Assembly: GCF_000430725.1 (NCBI RefSeq)
Contig: NZ_KE387208.1
Span: forward strand, 1,640 to 65,639
Reading direction: 5' to 3'
Source of the DNA: Azohydromonas australica DSM 1124
GTDB taxonomy: Bacteria > Pseudomonadota > Gammaproteobacteria > Burkholderiales > Burkholderiaceae_C
Length of the DNA: 64,000 bases
The notes under the pieces were generated by a model that did no database searches, had not been told where the DNA came from, and saw only the letters and a list, made by a program, of their open reading frames with translations. Positions within the stretch are counted from its first letter, which is position 1, and each line of letters begins with the position of its first letter. The translations under genes were made by a program, and so were the position numbers. Positions 25,829 to 35,300 of this stretch are shown piece by piece.

Positions 25829-28681
25829 TCAGGCCACCGTGCGCGGCTCGCCCGCGCCGAAGAGGTTGCTCACGCAGCGGCCGCACAGCGTCGGGTGCGC
25901 CTCATCGGTGCCCACGTCGGCGCGCCAGTGCCAGCAGCGCTCGCACTTGGTGTCGGGCGACGGCGTGACTTCGATGGCCAGCTCCTCGCCGCGCACCAAC
26001 TCCACCACCGACACGATCAGCACGAACTTCAGGTCGTCGCCCAGCGAGCCGAGCAAGCCGAAGTCCTCCTCATTGACGGTGAGCCTCACGTTGGCCTGCA
26101 GTGAGGAGCCCACGCCGCCGGCGCTGCGCACCGCCTCGATGGCCTTGTTCACCGCGTCGCGGATCTCGTGCACGCGCTCCCAGCGCGCCAGCAGCGCCTC
26201 ATTGGCCTGGGTGAAGGGCCAGTAGGTCTCGGTGAAGATGGTCTGGCCGCCATCGAAGACCTTCCAGGCCTCCTCGGCGGTGAAACTCAGGAACGGCGCC
26301 ATCCAGCGCAGCATGGCCTGCGTGATGTGCCACAGCGCGGTCTGCGCGCTGCGCCGCGCGTGCGACTTCGGCGCGGTGGTGTAGAGCCGGTCCTTGAGCA
26401 CGTCCAGGTAGAAGGCGCCCAGGTCCTCCGAGCAGTATACCTGCAGCTTGGACACCACCGGGTGGAACTCGTAGCGGTCGTAGTGCGCCAGGATGTCGGC
26501 CTGCAGCTGCGAGGCGCGGGAGAGGGCGTAGCGGTCCACCTCCAGTAGTTCCTCCAGCGGCAGCGCGTCGGCCTTGGCGTCGAAGTCCGAGACGTTGGCC
26601 AGCAGGAAGCGCAGCGTGTTGCGGATGCGGCGGTAGGCATCGACCACGCGCGCGAGGATCTTGTCGTCGATGTTGAGGTCGCCTGAGTAGTCGGTGGAGG
26701 CGCACCACAGTCGGATGATTTCGGCGCCGAGCTTGTTGCTCACCGACTGCGGCTCGACGATGTTGCCCAGGCTCTTGGACATCTTGCGGCCCTGGCCGTC
26801 GGTGGCGAAGCCGTGCGTGAGCAGCCCCTTGTAGGGCGCGCGGCCCTCCAGCGCGCAGGCGATCAGCAGCGAGCTGTGGAACCAGCCGCGGTGCTGGTCA
26901 TGGCCTTCCAAGTACAGGTCGGCCTCCGGGCCGCTGGCGTGGCACTGGCCGGCGTGGCTGCCGCGCAGCACGTGGAAGAAGGTCGAGCCCGAGTCGAACC
27001 ACACGTCCAGGATGTCGGTGCTCTTGGCGTACTCCTCGGCTTGCGCGCCCAGCCACTCGGCCGGGTCGAGCTTGCTCCAGGCCTCGATGTTGCCTTCCTC
27101 CACCAGCTGCGCCGCGCGCTCCACGAGCTCCAGCGTGCGCGGGTGCAGCTCGCCGGTGACCTTGTGCAGGAAGAAGGGCAGCGGCACGCCCCAGCTGCGC
27201 TGGCGGCTGATGCACCAGTCGGGGCGGTTGGCGATCATGTCGCGCAGCCGCACGCGGCCGTTCTCGGGGAAGAAGCTGGTGGCGTCGATGGCCGCCAGCG
27301 CCGTCTCGCGCAGCGTGCCCGGCGCCTTGCTGACGGTGCACACGCCAACGCCTTCGTCCATACGCACGAACCACTGCGCCGCGGCGCGGTAGATCACCGG
27401 CGTCTTGTGGCGCCAGCAGTGCGGGTAGCTGTGCGGGATCTGCGAGGTGGCCAGCAGGCGACCGGCGTCCTGCAGCGCCTGGACGATGTTCGGGTTGGCC
27501 TTCCAGATGAACTGGCCGCCGAACAGCGGCAGCTCCGCGGCGTACACGCCGTTGCCCTGCACGGGGTTGAGGATGTCGGTGGACTTCATCCCGTGCGCGA
27601 GGCAGGAGTTGAAGTCGTCCACGCCGTAGGCCGGCGCGGAGTGCACGATGCCGGTGCCGTCCTCGGCGGTGGCGTAGTCGGCCAGGATCACGGCGGACAG
27701 CCGCGCGTAGCCCGGGTCTACGTCCGTGAAGGGATGGTGGAACTGCAGGCCCGCCAGGTTCTGGCCGGCGGTGGTGGCAACGACCTCGCCTTCCAGGCCG
27801 TAGCGCGCCAGGCACTTCTCCACCAGCGCCTCGGCCAGGACCAGCAGCCCGCGCGGCGTGCGCACCAGCGCGTAGGGCAGCTCGGGGTTGAGGTTCAGCG
27901 CCTGGTTTGCGGGAATCGTCCAGGGCGTGGTGGTCCAGATGACGATGAAGGCGTCTTGCTCCAGCGCGGGCAGGTCGGGGTCGCTCAGGCCGAAGGCGGC
28001 CGCTAGCTTGGCCGGGTCGGCGGCCTTGAAGGCCACGTCTATGGTGGGCGAGGTCTTGTCGGCGTACTCGATCTCGAACTCGGCCAGCGAGCTGCCGCAG
28101 TCGAAGCACCAGTACACGGGCTTCAAGCCGCGGTAGACGTAGCCGCGCTCCATGAGCTGGCCCAGCACGCGGATCTCGCCGGCCTCGTTGCCGCGGTCCA
28201 TGGTGCGGTAGGGGTGCTCCCAGTCGCCGATCACGCCCAGGCGCTTGAAGTCGGCCATCTGCTGCGCGATCTGCTCGCCGGCGTAGGCGCGGCTCTTGGC
28301 CTGCACCTCGTCGCGCGGCAGGCCGCGGCCGTGGGTCTTCTCGATCTGGTTCTCGATGGGCAGGCCGTGGCAGTCCCAGCCGGGGACGTACAGCGCGTCG
28401 AAGCCGGCGAGCTGCTTCGACTTGACGATCATGTCCTTGAGGATCTTGTTGACCGCGTGCCCGATGTGCAGCTTGCCGTTGGCGTAGGGCGGACCGTCGT
28501 GCAGCACGAAGCGCGGAGCGCCGCAGCGCGCCTCGCGCAGCCGCTTGTAGATGCCCTGGCTCTCCCAGGACTGGACCCAGCCCGGCTCGCGCTTGGGCAG
28601 GTCGCCGCGCATGGGGAAGGACGTGTCGGGCAGGTTGAGGGTGGCGCGGTAGTCGGTGGCAGCAGCGGTGGAGTCGTTCAT
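25829..28681 (-). CDS. ileS: Isoleucyl-tRNA synthetase
   Basis: It charges tRNA-Ile in the cytoplasm. It is 950 residues long, normal for a bacterial class Ia enzyme. Visible are the HIGH signature in [15 protein letters not shown], the KMSKS loop as [10 protein letters not shown], the editing domain with [15 protein letters not shown], and the C-terminal zinc site [10 protein letters not shown]...LCGRCV. The start is the ATG at 28681; upstream codons in the same frame show no conservation. lspA follows 2 bases downstream. The 267 bases between it and ribF show no T-box or other recognised leader. Confidence 0.98.
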   Translation of the reverse strand: MNDSTAAATDYRATLNLPDTSFPMRGDLPKREPGWVQSWESQGIYKRLREARCGAPRFVLHDGPPYANGKLHIGHAVNKILKDMIVKSKQLAGFDALYVPGWDCHGLPIENQIEKTHGRGLPRDEVQAKSRAYAGEQIAQQMADFKRLGVIGDWEHPYRTMDRGNEAGEIRVLGQLMERGYVYRGLKPVYWCFDCGSSLAEFEIEYADKTSPTIDVAFKAADPAKLAAAFGLSDPDLPALEQDAFIVIWTTTPWTIPANQALNLNPELPYALVRTPRGLLVLAEALVEKCLARYGLEGEVVATTAGQNLAGLQFHHPFTDVDPGYARLSAVILADYATAEDGTGIVHSAPAYGVDDFNSCLAHGMKSTDILNPVQGNGVYAAELPLFGGQFIWKANPNIVQALQDAGRLLATSQIPHSYPHCWRHKTPVIYRAAAQWFVRMDEGVGVCTVSKAPGTLRETALAAIDATSFFPENGRVRLRDMIANRPDWCISRQRSWGVPLPFFLHKVTGELHPRTLELVERAAQLVEEGNIEAWSKLDPAEWLGAQAEEYAKSTDILDVWFDSGSTFFHVLRGSHAGQCHASGPEADLYLEGHDQHRGWFHSSLLIACALEGRAPYKGLLTHGFATDGQGRKMSKSLGNIVEPQSVSNKLGAEIIRLWCASTDYSGDLNIDDKILARVVDAYRRIRNTLRFLLANVSDFDAKADALPLEELLEVDRYALSRASQLQADILAHYDRYEFHPVVSKLQVYCSEDLGAFYLDVLKDRLYTTAPKSHARRSAQTALWHITQAMLRWMAPFLSFTAEEAWKVFDGGQTIFTETYWPFTQANEALLARWERVHEIRDAVNKAIEAVRSAGGVGSSLQANVRLTVNEEDFGLLGSLGDDLKFVLIVSVVELVRGEELAIEVTPSPDTKCERCWHWRADVGTDEAHPTLCGRCVSNLFGAGEPRTVA

Positions 28682-28948
28682 GGCGGTGGCGCCGTCGCGG
28701 CCGGCGCTAGGGGTTGTGGGCGGCGGCAGTGCCGCCGCGGCTCGGTCGGAAAGGGGAAGAGGCGCGGGGCGCGGGCGGCTGCTGTGGCGCAGCCGTCCGG
28801 CACGCGTCAAGCGGCCGAGCGTTGAATTCGATCGCGCGTGGCCTGGCGCCGGGTGCAGGCATGCCAGCGGCGCAGCGGCGTCAGGAAGAGGCAAGAGGGC
28901 ATCCCCTGATTTTAGGGCCGCACCCGCGGGACGGCCCGACGCCGCGGC

Positions 28949-29911
28949 TCAGAGGTCCGGCTGCGGCGCGAGCCAGGCCCGCGCGTCGGCCTCGTCCTGC
29001 GCGATGGCCGCGCGCAGCGCCTCCAGCGAGGGGTAGCGGCGCTCGTCGTGCAGCTTGTGCAGCAGCTCCACGCGGATGCAGCGGCCGTAGCCGGCGTCCA
29101 GCGCCAGCGGCCACTCCAGGCAGTGCGTCTCCAGCAGCACGCGCCCGGCGTCCTCCACCGTGGGGCGCACGCCCAGGCTGGCCACGCCGGGCAGGGGCTG
29201 CTCGGTCAGGCCGTGCACGCGCACTACGAAGATGCCCATGGCCGCCGGCTTGGGATGGTCGAAGCGCAGGTTGAGCGTTCTGAAGCCTAGGTCGCGGCCG
29301 AGCTTGCGCCCGTGCATCACGTGGCCGCTGACGCTGAAGGGGCGGCTCAGCAGCACGGCGGCCTGCTCCATGTTCCCCTGCGCCAGCGCCTCGCGCACGG
29401 CCGAGCTGGAGACGCGCAGCCCGTGCACCTCGTAGCTGAGCATGCGCGCCACGTCAAAGCCGGCTACGTCGCCCGCGGCGTCGAGCGTGGCGTAGTCGCC
29501 CGCGCGGCGCGCGCCGTAGCAGAAGTCGTCGCCCACGAGCACGTAGCGAGCGCGCAGGCCCCGCACCAGCACCTCGTCCACAAAGGCTTGCGGCGACAGC
29601 GCTGCGAAGCGCTGGTCGAAGCGCAGCACCACCGCCTGGTCGATGCCACAGCGCTCCAGCTCGGTGAGCTTGTCGCGCAGGTTGGCAATGCGCGCGGGCG
29701 CGAGCTGCGGCTGCCCCGTGCGCTTGGCGAAGAAGTCGCGCGGGTGCGGCTCGAAGGTGAGCACGCAGCTGGGCAGCCCGCGATGGCGGGCCTCGTTGGT
29801 AAGTAGCGCCAGCATCGCCTGGTGGCCGCGATGGACGCCGTCGAAGTTGCCGATGGTGAGCGCGCAGGCGCTCGCAATGCCGGGATGGTTGAAACCGCGG
29901 AAGACGCGCAT
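28949..29911 (-). CDS. ribF: Bifunctional riboflavin kinase / FAD synthetase
   Basis: It phosphorylates riboflavin to FMN and adenylylates FMN to FAD. It is 320 residues long. The N-terminal nucleotidyltransferase domain has TIGNFDGVHRGHQAML and VGDDFCYG. The C-terminal kinase domain has LGVRPTVED and ETHCLEW. The start is the ATG at 29911; upstream in-frame sequence is not conserved. It is oriented like ileS-lspA, a common betaproteobacterial grouping, and diverges from the MFS gene. Confidence 0.97.
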   Translation of the reverse strand: MRVFRGFNHPGIASACALTIGNFDGVHRGHQAMLALLTNEARHRGLPSCVLTFEPHPRDFFAKRTGQPQLAPARIANLRDKLTELERCGIDQAVVLRFDQRFAALSPQAFVDEVLVRGLRARYVLVGDDFCYGARRAGDYATLDAAGDVAGFDVARMLSYEVHGLRVSSSAVREALAQGNMEQAAVLLSRPFSVSGHVMHGRKLGRDLGFRTLNLRFDHPKPAAMGIFVVRVHGLTEQPLPGVASLGVRPTVEDAGRVLLETHCLEWPLALDAGYGRCIRVELLHKLHDERRYPSLEALRAAIAQDEADARAWLAPQPDL

Positions 29912-30018
29912 GGCCCGATTATCGCGGCCCCTGCAAACCCGCCCCTGCTGCGCGTGCGGATCGCAGTACGGCGTGCGGCGCGCGGTGCTCATGCATTTAC
30001 CGCATAAGCTGCCGCGTC

Positions 30019-31221
30019 ATGGCCTCGACTCTCGCTTCGACCCCGCTTGCCGTGGACGCGCCCGTGCCGCGGCGCATCCTGCCCGTGATCACCGTGTCGC
30101 AGTTCGCCGGCACCTCGCTGTGGTTTGCCGTCAACGCGGTGATGCCGGAGCTACAGCGCGAGCTGGACCTGCCGCCCTCAGCGGTGGGCAGCTTGACCTC
30201 CGTGGTGCAGCTGGGCTTCATCGCCGGCACGCTGGTGTTCGCGCTGCTGGCCATTGCCGACCGCTGGTCGGCGCGGCTGGTGTTCCTGCTGTGCGCGCTG
30301 GCCGGCGCGAGCTGCACGGTGCTGGCCGCGGTACTGCCGCCGTCGTGGACGGGACTGCTGGTGCTGCGGGGCCTGACCGGCTTCTTCCTGGCCGGCATCT
30401 ACCCGGTGGGCATGAAGATCGCGGCCAGCTGGTGGACGCGCGGCCTGGGCAACGCGCTGGGGCTGATGGTGGGCGCGCTTATGCTGGGCACCGCAGCGCC
30501 GCACGCGCTGCGCGCGCTGAGCACACACTGGCCCTGGCAGCAGGTGATGTGGTGCGTGGCCGCGGTGGCGGCCGGGGGCGGGCTGCTGCTGTACGCGCTG
30601 GTGCCCGATGGCCCCGGCGCGCGCCGCTCGGCGGCAGGGCTGCGGCTCACGGGCCTGTCGTGCATCTGGCGCGACGTGAAGGTGCGCGCCTCGGCGGGCG
30701 GCTACTTCGGCCACATGTGGGAGCTCTACACCTTCTGGGTGCTTGTGCCGGCCATCGTGGGCACGCGCTGGGCGGGGGCAGCGCAGTCGTGGCGCTCCTT
30801 CGCGGTGCTAGCGGTGGGCGCGGTAGGCTCGGTGCTAGGCGGGCTGGTGGTGCGGCGCTTCGGCAGCGCGCGGGTGGCGGGCTTCTTCATCGCGGCCAGC
30901 GGCGCGTGCTGCTTCCTGGCGCCGTGGGCGCTGCACGCGGGCGACGTGCTGTTCATGGTGTGGTTGCTGGCGTGGGGCTTCACCGTCTCGCCGGACTCCC
31001 CGCAGTTCTCCGCGCTCACCGCCATGAACGCTCCGCGCGAGGCCGTGGGCAGCGTGCTGACGCTGGTGAACTGCATCGGCTTTTCCATCTCGGTGTTGAG
31101 CATCGAGTTGTTCGTGCGGCTGGCGCAAAGCTATCCGCTGACGCAATTGCTGCCCTGGCTGGGGCTGGGGCCGGTGGTGGGGCTGGTGTTGTTGAGGCCG
31201 CTGGTCAAACAAAGCACTTGA
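30019..31221 (+). CDS. MFS transporter
   Basis: It is 400 residues long with 12 predicted transmembrane helices in two bundles of six. SQFAGTSLWFAVNAVMPEL opens the first helix, and ADRWSARLVFLLCA is the loop 2-3 region, a variant of the MFS A motif. A second A-like loop follows (RRFGSARVAGFF). The substrate cannot be deduced; the family resembles uncharacterised nitrate/cyanate-type and sugar carriers. Divergent from ribF with 107 bases between. Directly after its stop begins the IS-remnant region, so this gene marks the border of the conserved backbone. Confidence 0.85.
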   Translation: MASTLASTPLAVDAPVPRRILPVITVSQFAGTSLWFAVNAVMPELQRELDLPPSAVGSLTSVVQLGFIAGTLVFALLAIADRWSARLVFLLCALAGASCTVLAAVLPPSWTGLLVLRGLTGFFLAGIYPVGMKIAASWWTRGLGNALGLMVGALMLGTAAPHALRALSTHWPWQQVMWCVAAVAAGGGLLLYALVPDGPGARRSAAGLRLTGLSCIWRDVKVRASAGGYFGHMWELYTFWVLVPAIVGTRWAGAAQSWRSFAVLAVGAVGSVLGGLVVRRFGSARVAGFFIAASGACCFLAPWALHAGDVLFMVWLLAWGFTVSPDSPQFSALTAMNAPREAVGSVLTLVNCIGFSISVLSIELFVRLAQSYPLTQLLPWLGLGPVVGLVLLRPLVKQST

Positions 31222-31689
31222 AATCTGAGAGTAGCTGTCTTGCCAGAACTTCAATTCGGTAGGACATATGTAAGCTACGACGGTATGGTTTGAGAAGGTT
31301 GTTCTCGGTGATCGCCAAGTGAGTCAAGCCGAACCAGCTGTACAGCTACGTCGTATTTTTGGACCGCCTTTTGTGGCGGTAATTTTTTTGACCAAATAGG
31401 TTCTCACCATATGGAAGGGGTGTTCGACCCGGACCAAAATTTGTTCCTTGGCGCGCCCAGCTATCGGCATCAAACCCTTGAGTCGCTCGTCTGCCATTTG
31501 CTTGATCGCGCCGCGCTTGTGTTCCAACTGCCATTGAAGATCTTCATGCAGTTTCCCTTGCTCCTGTGGCTGTGTAATCTCAGGGCACTTTTCCACATCG
31601 GCGTAGCCAGCATCCCTATGCGCATATGTTTCCTGTCCATGCAGCACTTCGTGAGTATGCGCGACATCGCTTTCATTGGCTGGCGTGGT
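31222..31689 (-). pseudogene. C-terminal remnant of an IS5-family transposase
   Basis: Read on the minus strand, TTPANESDVAHTHEVLHGQE, then DAGYADVEKCPEI and RVEHPFHMV match the C-terminal DDE region of IS5-family transposases. The frame then shifts: NLFGQKNYRHK and KNTT continue in another frame, followed by a TAG and then LYSWFGLTHLAI. So there is at least one frameshift plus one stop. The N-terminal two thirds are missing; the fragment is joined directly to an IS701-like fragment at about 31690. It cannot encode a functional transposase. The base composition is AT-richer than the backbone. Confidence 0.75.
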
Positions 31690-32176
31690 CTGCGGGCTCG
31701 TACCAGGAGTCCATCAGCACGGTGCGAAAGCGCAGCTTCTTGCCGTGGATGGCATTGTCGAACATGTCCTTGAAGTGCGCCAGCTTAGTCTTTTGATCTT
31801 CGTCGGGTGCGTAGACGCGCCAGTCGATGACCCAATAGCGTCCTGTCCTCAAATTGACGTACAGACAGCTGACCACGCCGATGCCTTTGATCAGTCGATG
31901 GGCGCTGCCGCTGTACTGCAGACGCACCAAATCGATTTTGTGGGCGTGGTTCTTGTCCTGGAGGCTGTCACCAAAAATCAAGCAAGTGTCATCATTGTAT
32001 TCGATGCCGTCTTTGACGCTATTCCACAGTTCCTCAAGGGTTACGTTGTCGTCCTGCAAATGGCGGTTGATGGCATCGTGCGAGAAGTGCGGATGATGGT
32101 CTGCAAAATACGTTTGCGTGTAATTGATCTGACTGGATAGAATGAACTGACAGTAATCAACACGAGTTGGCTTCAC
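31673..32176 (-). pseudogene. N-terminal fragment of an IS701-like (DDE_5) transposase
   Basis: The 167-residue frame starts MKPTRVDYCQFILSSQINYT and continues with FSHDAINRHLQDDN, LIFGDSLQDKNHAHKIDLVR and YSGSAHRLIKGIGVVSC. These are N-terminal landmarks of IS701-type transposases, including the first catalytic Asp region. TVLMDSWY at about 31700 is the last family-specific residue stretch; beyond it lie a few unrelated codons and the IS5-like remnant. Normal members have about 350-450 residues, so more than half is lost. The upstream 100 bases may be the element's own end, but I found no matching inverted repeat. Confidence 0.75.
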
Positions 32177-32733
32177 AGAGTTCCTCGCGCATGAGTGGGG
32201 TCCTTATCTTACTCAACCAACGGACCAATTAGAAAAATATTATGAGTTTTCTTTTGCGTAAGTCCTAATTAGTAGTTTATAGATGTAAGTAGAGCTTGCG
32301 CAACGAGCACCATTTATGCCGCGGGGCTACCTAGTTCAGCTCGTGGATAGTTGGACAACATTTCGCGTTTGAGCTAATGGAGGTTTTTCCGAGCTGTCGT
32401 GCCTGAGTTGCTAAGCAATCTGAACCGAGCACGGCACAAGGAATATGGTTTCGCTGCATCCGTCCACGCCAGCACTGGCATTTTCCTGCTCCAGTGGGCT
32501 GCTTCAATTTGCGTGCGTCAAGCTGAAGTCAGTTTGGTTAGCTACACCTTGGCGCACGTCGCTGCACTTGGACCCGTGCAGCAGGCGTACCATGACGGTA
32601 CGTGAGCCTTTGTGGTGGAAGCAAGCCATGTTTTCGCTAGCGCTCAAACGGCTTGGCAGGGGCTCGCGCCCCTGCACCCCGGGGCAGCGCTGCGCTGCGC
32701 GTGGCGCCGCAGCAGGACGCGGGAGGTGCTTTC
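32177..32733. other. Accessory intergenic stretch between IS remnants and the mobilisation genes
   Basis: These 557 bases show no convincing gene. The first half is AT-rich and probably contains the end of the IS701-like element. A 68-codon open frame at 32399-32605 has no recognised sequence. The right-hand 100 bases are GC-rich and hold an inverted repeat described separately. An origin of transfer would be expected here, upstream of mobC, but no published nic consensus could be matched with confidence. Confidence 0.5.
32656..32675 (+). repeat. Perfect 8-bp inverted repeat upstream of mobC, candidate oriT element
   Basis: GCAGGGGC and GCCCCTGC are separated by TCGC. A G/C-rich pseudo-repeat (CAGCGCTGCGCTGCG) follows at once. 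Inverted repeats next to the nic site are usual in MOBP-type origins of transfer, and the position about 60 bases before mobC fits. The nic sequence itself was not identified. It could also be an ordinary hairpin. Confidence 0.3.
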
Positions 32734-33114
32734 GTGACGGAGACGAAACTCAGACGCGGACGGTGCGGCCGACCCCGGCTGGACCCCGAGGCGGTGCGCT
32801 CGCAAACCATTGGCGTGCGCGTGTCGGCGGCGGAATTCGAGGCGCTGCAGGCCAAGGCCGAGCAATTGGGCTTGACGCCGGCGCATTACCTGCGCGAGGC
32901 GGCCCTGAAAAGGCGGCTGCCCGATCCGCCGGTGCCGGCGGTGAACCGGGAGCAATATGCCGAGCTGGCCCGGCTGGCGGCGAACCTGAACCAGCTGACG
33001 CGGCTGGCCAATGAAGGTACTTTCGTCACCGTGACGGAAAGCCATTTGCAGCGCTTGGCCGGCGAGGTGAACCGGCTGCGTCTGGCGCTCATTGGCGTGG
33101 AGCGCGGGGCGTGA
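32734..33114 (+). CDS. mobC: MobC-like relaxosome accessory protein
   Basis: It is 126 residues long. The N-terminus is basic (RRGRCGRPRLDPEAV), followed by IGVRVSAAEFEALQAKAEQL and LTPAHYLREAAL, a ribbon-helix-helix-like pattern, then LAANLNQLTRLAN, typical of the bacterial mobilisation protein family (MobC). It would bind near oriT and help the relaxase nick DNA. The GTG at 32734 is preceded by GGGAGG at proper spacing; upstream in-frame sequence is low-complexity. Its TGA overlaps the relaxase GTG by 4 bases (GTGA), as in plasmid mob operons. Confidence 0.82.
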   Translation: MTETKLRRGRCGRPRLDPEAVRSQTIGVRVSAAEFEALQAKAEQLGLTPAHYLREAALKRRLPDPPVPAVNREQYAELARLAANLNQLTRLANEGTFVTVTESHLQRLAGEVNRLRLALIGVERGA

Positions 33115-35300
33115 TTGCCAAGCTGGTCAAGGGCCGAAGATTCCTGGGAGCTTTGGACTATGACCTGAAGCAGGGGAAAAGTCGCGTCATCGACACGAAC
33201 ATGGCCGGCCGGACGTCGCGTGAGCTGGCGGCGGAATTCGGGGAAATCCGGCGGCTGCGGCCGAAAGTGGGCAAGGCGGTGTTGCACGTGTCGCTGTCGG
33301 CGGCTCCCGGTGAAAAGCTCAGTGACGAGCAGTGGCGGGAAATCGGCCAGCGGTATCTGCGTGGGATGGGGTTCAAGGACAACCAATTCCTGATCACCCG
33401 GCACACGGACACCGAGCATGAGCACATCCATATCCTGGCGAACCGCATTACCTTCGGTGGCGAGATGGTGAGTGACAGCCTGGACTATTCGCGACAGGAA
33501 AGGATCGTGCGGGAGATCGAGCGGGTATATCGCCTGGAGCAGGTAGCGCCGAGCCATGAGGCGCAGCGGCGGGCCTATACCCGGGGGGAAATCGAGCATG
33601 GGGTTCGCACGGGAGAGCCGTCCACACGGATGCATTTGCATGCGCTGTGCGACGCAGCGGCGCTCAAAAGCCGGAATTTCAGCGACTACATGCAGCGGCT
33701 GAAGCTCGCCGGGGTGGAATTGATTCCCGTGGTCCAGCTGCAGGGGGCGAAGCTGTCGGGGCTGTCGTACCGGCTGGACGGCGTGGTGATGAAGGGCAGT
33801 GACCTGGGCCGGGGCTACACGCCGGCGGGTCTGGCAAAGCGGGGTATCGGGTATGAGCAAGACCGAGACTTTGCGGCTGTCCGCCGCGGCGTCGAGCGCG
33901 CAGCGCCTGGAGCAGTTGAGCGGGCAGATCGAGGACTTGAGGCAGGCGCGGCACCAGAGCGTGGAGGACCTGGCCGCGAAGCTGGAGCCTTTGGCGCAGG
34001 CCATGGCGGCGCTCGTGGACGAGACGAAAACCACCCTGGCCGAGATCCAGGGCAAGGCCCGCGAGCAGGGCGAAACCTTCACCGGCCAGATGAACGAAGC
34101 CGCCAAGAGCTGGAACCAGGCCGCCGCGCAGGCGGCGCAAGCCGGGGCGCGGTTGGAGTCGGCTGGCCAGCGGCTGGAATGGCGCCACTACGTGCTGGCC
34201 GGGATGACGGGCCTTATCTCGGCGGCGCTCGTGAGCGTGTTCTGGCTCTGGGTGGCGCCCCCGAGGTCGCCGGACGTGAAGCTGGACCCGCAAGCCGTGG
34301 CCGAGCTGCTGAAGCCGGCCGTGATCGAAGCCTTGAAGCCCTCCAAGCGCAAGTAAGGGCGCTGGGGGTGGCGCGGCTGGAAGTGGCCTTGCGCGAGGCG
34401 CAGACTGGAGCCGTGGAGAAGCGGAGCTGGAGCGCGCAGGAGCTGGAGCAGTCGGTGGCGTGGCTCAAGCGAATGAACGTGCGGGGCCACGACGTGTTCA
34501 TTCGGCCCGAGGGTGACGGGCATGGCCTCGTGCTGGTGGACGGGCTGCAGCGGCCGGCACTGGCGAGCCTGGCCGAGAGGGGCCTGACGCCGGCGGCGAC
34601 CATCGAGGCCAGCCCGGGGCGGTTCCAGGCGTGGGTGAAGCTGTCGGCGGGCGCGGTGCCGGCCGAGGTGCGCGAGCTGGCGGCGCGCTCGATGGCCCAG
34701 CACTACGGGGGCACGGTGGAGCGCGCCAGCAGCCGCGCCTGGGGCCGGCTGGCGGGCTTCACCCACCAGGCGCCGGAGCTCCGGTGCGACGACCGGCAAC
34801 CCTACGTGCTGGCCCACGAGTGCCCGGGCCGGGTGGCAGCGGAAGGGCCGGCGCTGCTGCGGCACATCGACGAGTGGCTGGAGTGGCAGCGGGAGCGCCA
34901 GGAGCAGGCGGCGCGGCTGGAGGCGATCCAAGCCGCGCCGGATCACATCTGGCAGCGGGACGCGCTGCTGGCGTACCAACAGCAGGCGCAGCGCTTCCTG
35001 GGGCGCCATGGCGCGGCGGGGGACTACCAGCGCATGGACTGGACGGTGGCGATCGAGCTGGCGAAGTCCGGGCGCTTCTCGCGGCAGGAGATCGAGCGGG
35101 CCTTGCGCGAAGGCTCACCGCACATCGAGCGCGGCCAGCCGGGTGGGATTGAGGACTACGCACGGCGCGTGGCCGCGCGGGCCTGGGACGCGCCGGAGGT
35201 GCTGGAGCACTGGCGGGGCCAGGGGCACGAGATACAGCAGCAGCGCGCGCTGGGCCGGGCGTCCGAGCGGGGCCGCGAGGGACCGAGCCCCAGCCTGTGA
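33111..35300 (+). CDS. MOBP-type relaxase fused to a RepB-like primase domain
   Basis: It is 729 residues long. The N-terminal relaxase begins MIAKLVKGRRFLGALDYDLK, with the probable catalytic Tyr at residue 17, LHVSLSAAPGEKLSDEQW, and the metal-binding triad RHTDTEHEHIHILANRI near residue 105. The middle (about residues 260-410) is Gly/Arg/Glu-rich because the DNA also encodes another protein there. From about residue 435 a primase-like part follows: DVFIRPEGDGHGLVLVDGL, then LTPAATIEASPGRFQAWVKL and WGRLAGFTHQAPEL, typical of RepB-family primases. The relaxase-primase fusion is known from IncQ MobA/RepB. The gene is complete, but no replication or coupling genes are nearby, so it may be a plasmid or mobile-element remnant in the chromosome. 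Confidence 0.85.
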   Translation: MIAKLVKGRRFLGALDYDLKQGKSRVIDTNMAGRTSRELAAEFGEIRRLRPKVGKAVLHVSLSAAPGEKLSDEQWREIGQRYLRGMGFKDNQFLITRHTDTEHEHIHILANRITFGGEMVSDSLDYSRQERIVREIERVYRLEQVAPSHEAQRRAYTRGEIEHGVRTGEPSTRMHLHALCDAAALKSRNFSDYMQRLKLAGVELIPVVQLQGAKLSGLSYRLDGVVMKGSDLGRGYTPAGLAKRGIGYEQDRDFAAVRRGVERAAPGAVERADRGLEAGAAPERGGPGREAGAFGAGHGGARGRDENHPGRDPGQGPRAGRNLHRPDERSRQELEPGRRAGGASRGAVGVGWPAAGMAPLRAGRDDGPYLGGARERVLALGGAPEVAGREAGPASRGRAAEAGRDRSLEALQAQVRALGVARLEVALREAQTGAVEKRSWSAQELEQSVAWLKRMNVRGHDVFIRPEGDGHGLVLVDGLQRPALASLAERGLTPAATIEASPGRFQAWVKLSAGAVPAEVRELAARSMAQHYGGTVERASSRAWGRLAGFTHQAPELRCDDRQPYVLAHECPGRVAAEGPALLRHIDEWLEWQRERQEQAARLEAIQAAPDHIWQRDALLAYQQQAQRFLGRHGAAGDYQRMDWTVAIELAKSGRFSRQEIERALREGSPHIERGQPGGIEDYARRVAARAWDAPEVLEHWRGQGHEIQQQRALGRASERGREGPSPSL
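33853..34356 (+). CDS. MobB-like membrane protein nested out of frame in the relaxase gene
   Basis: It is 167 residues long, from the ATG at 33853, fully inside the relaxase gene in a different frame. It begins MSKTETLRLSAAAS, has a long Ala/Gln/Glu coiled coil (residues 15-105), then one transmembrane segment (LAGMTGLISAALVSVFWLWV) and a short Pro/Lys-rich tail. The architecture resembles MobB/MbeB-type proteins, which are nested in mobA in ColE1-like and IncQ-like plasmids and anchor the relaxosome at the membrane. The hosting relaxase frame is low-complexity over exactly this interval, which supports coding constraint in the inner frame. Confidence 0.72.
   Translation: MSKTETLRLSAAASSAQRLEQLSGQIEDLRQARHQSVEDLAAKLEPLAQAMAALVDETKTTLAEIQGKAREQGETFTGQMNEAAKSWNQAAAQAAQAGARLESAGQRLEWRHYVLAGMTGLISAALVSVFWLWVAPPRSPDVKLDPQAVAELLKPAVIEALKPSKRK

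Noticed and set aside
28682-28948. T-box or other leader before ileS
   Set aside because: No T-box sequence or antiterminator pair is recognisable, and proteobacterial ileS genes normally lack one.
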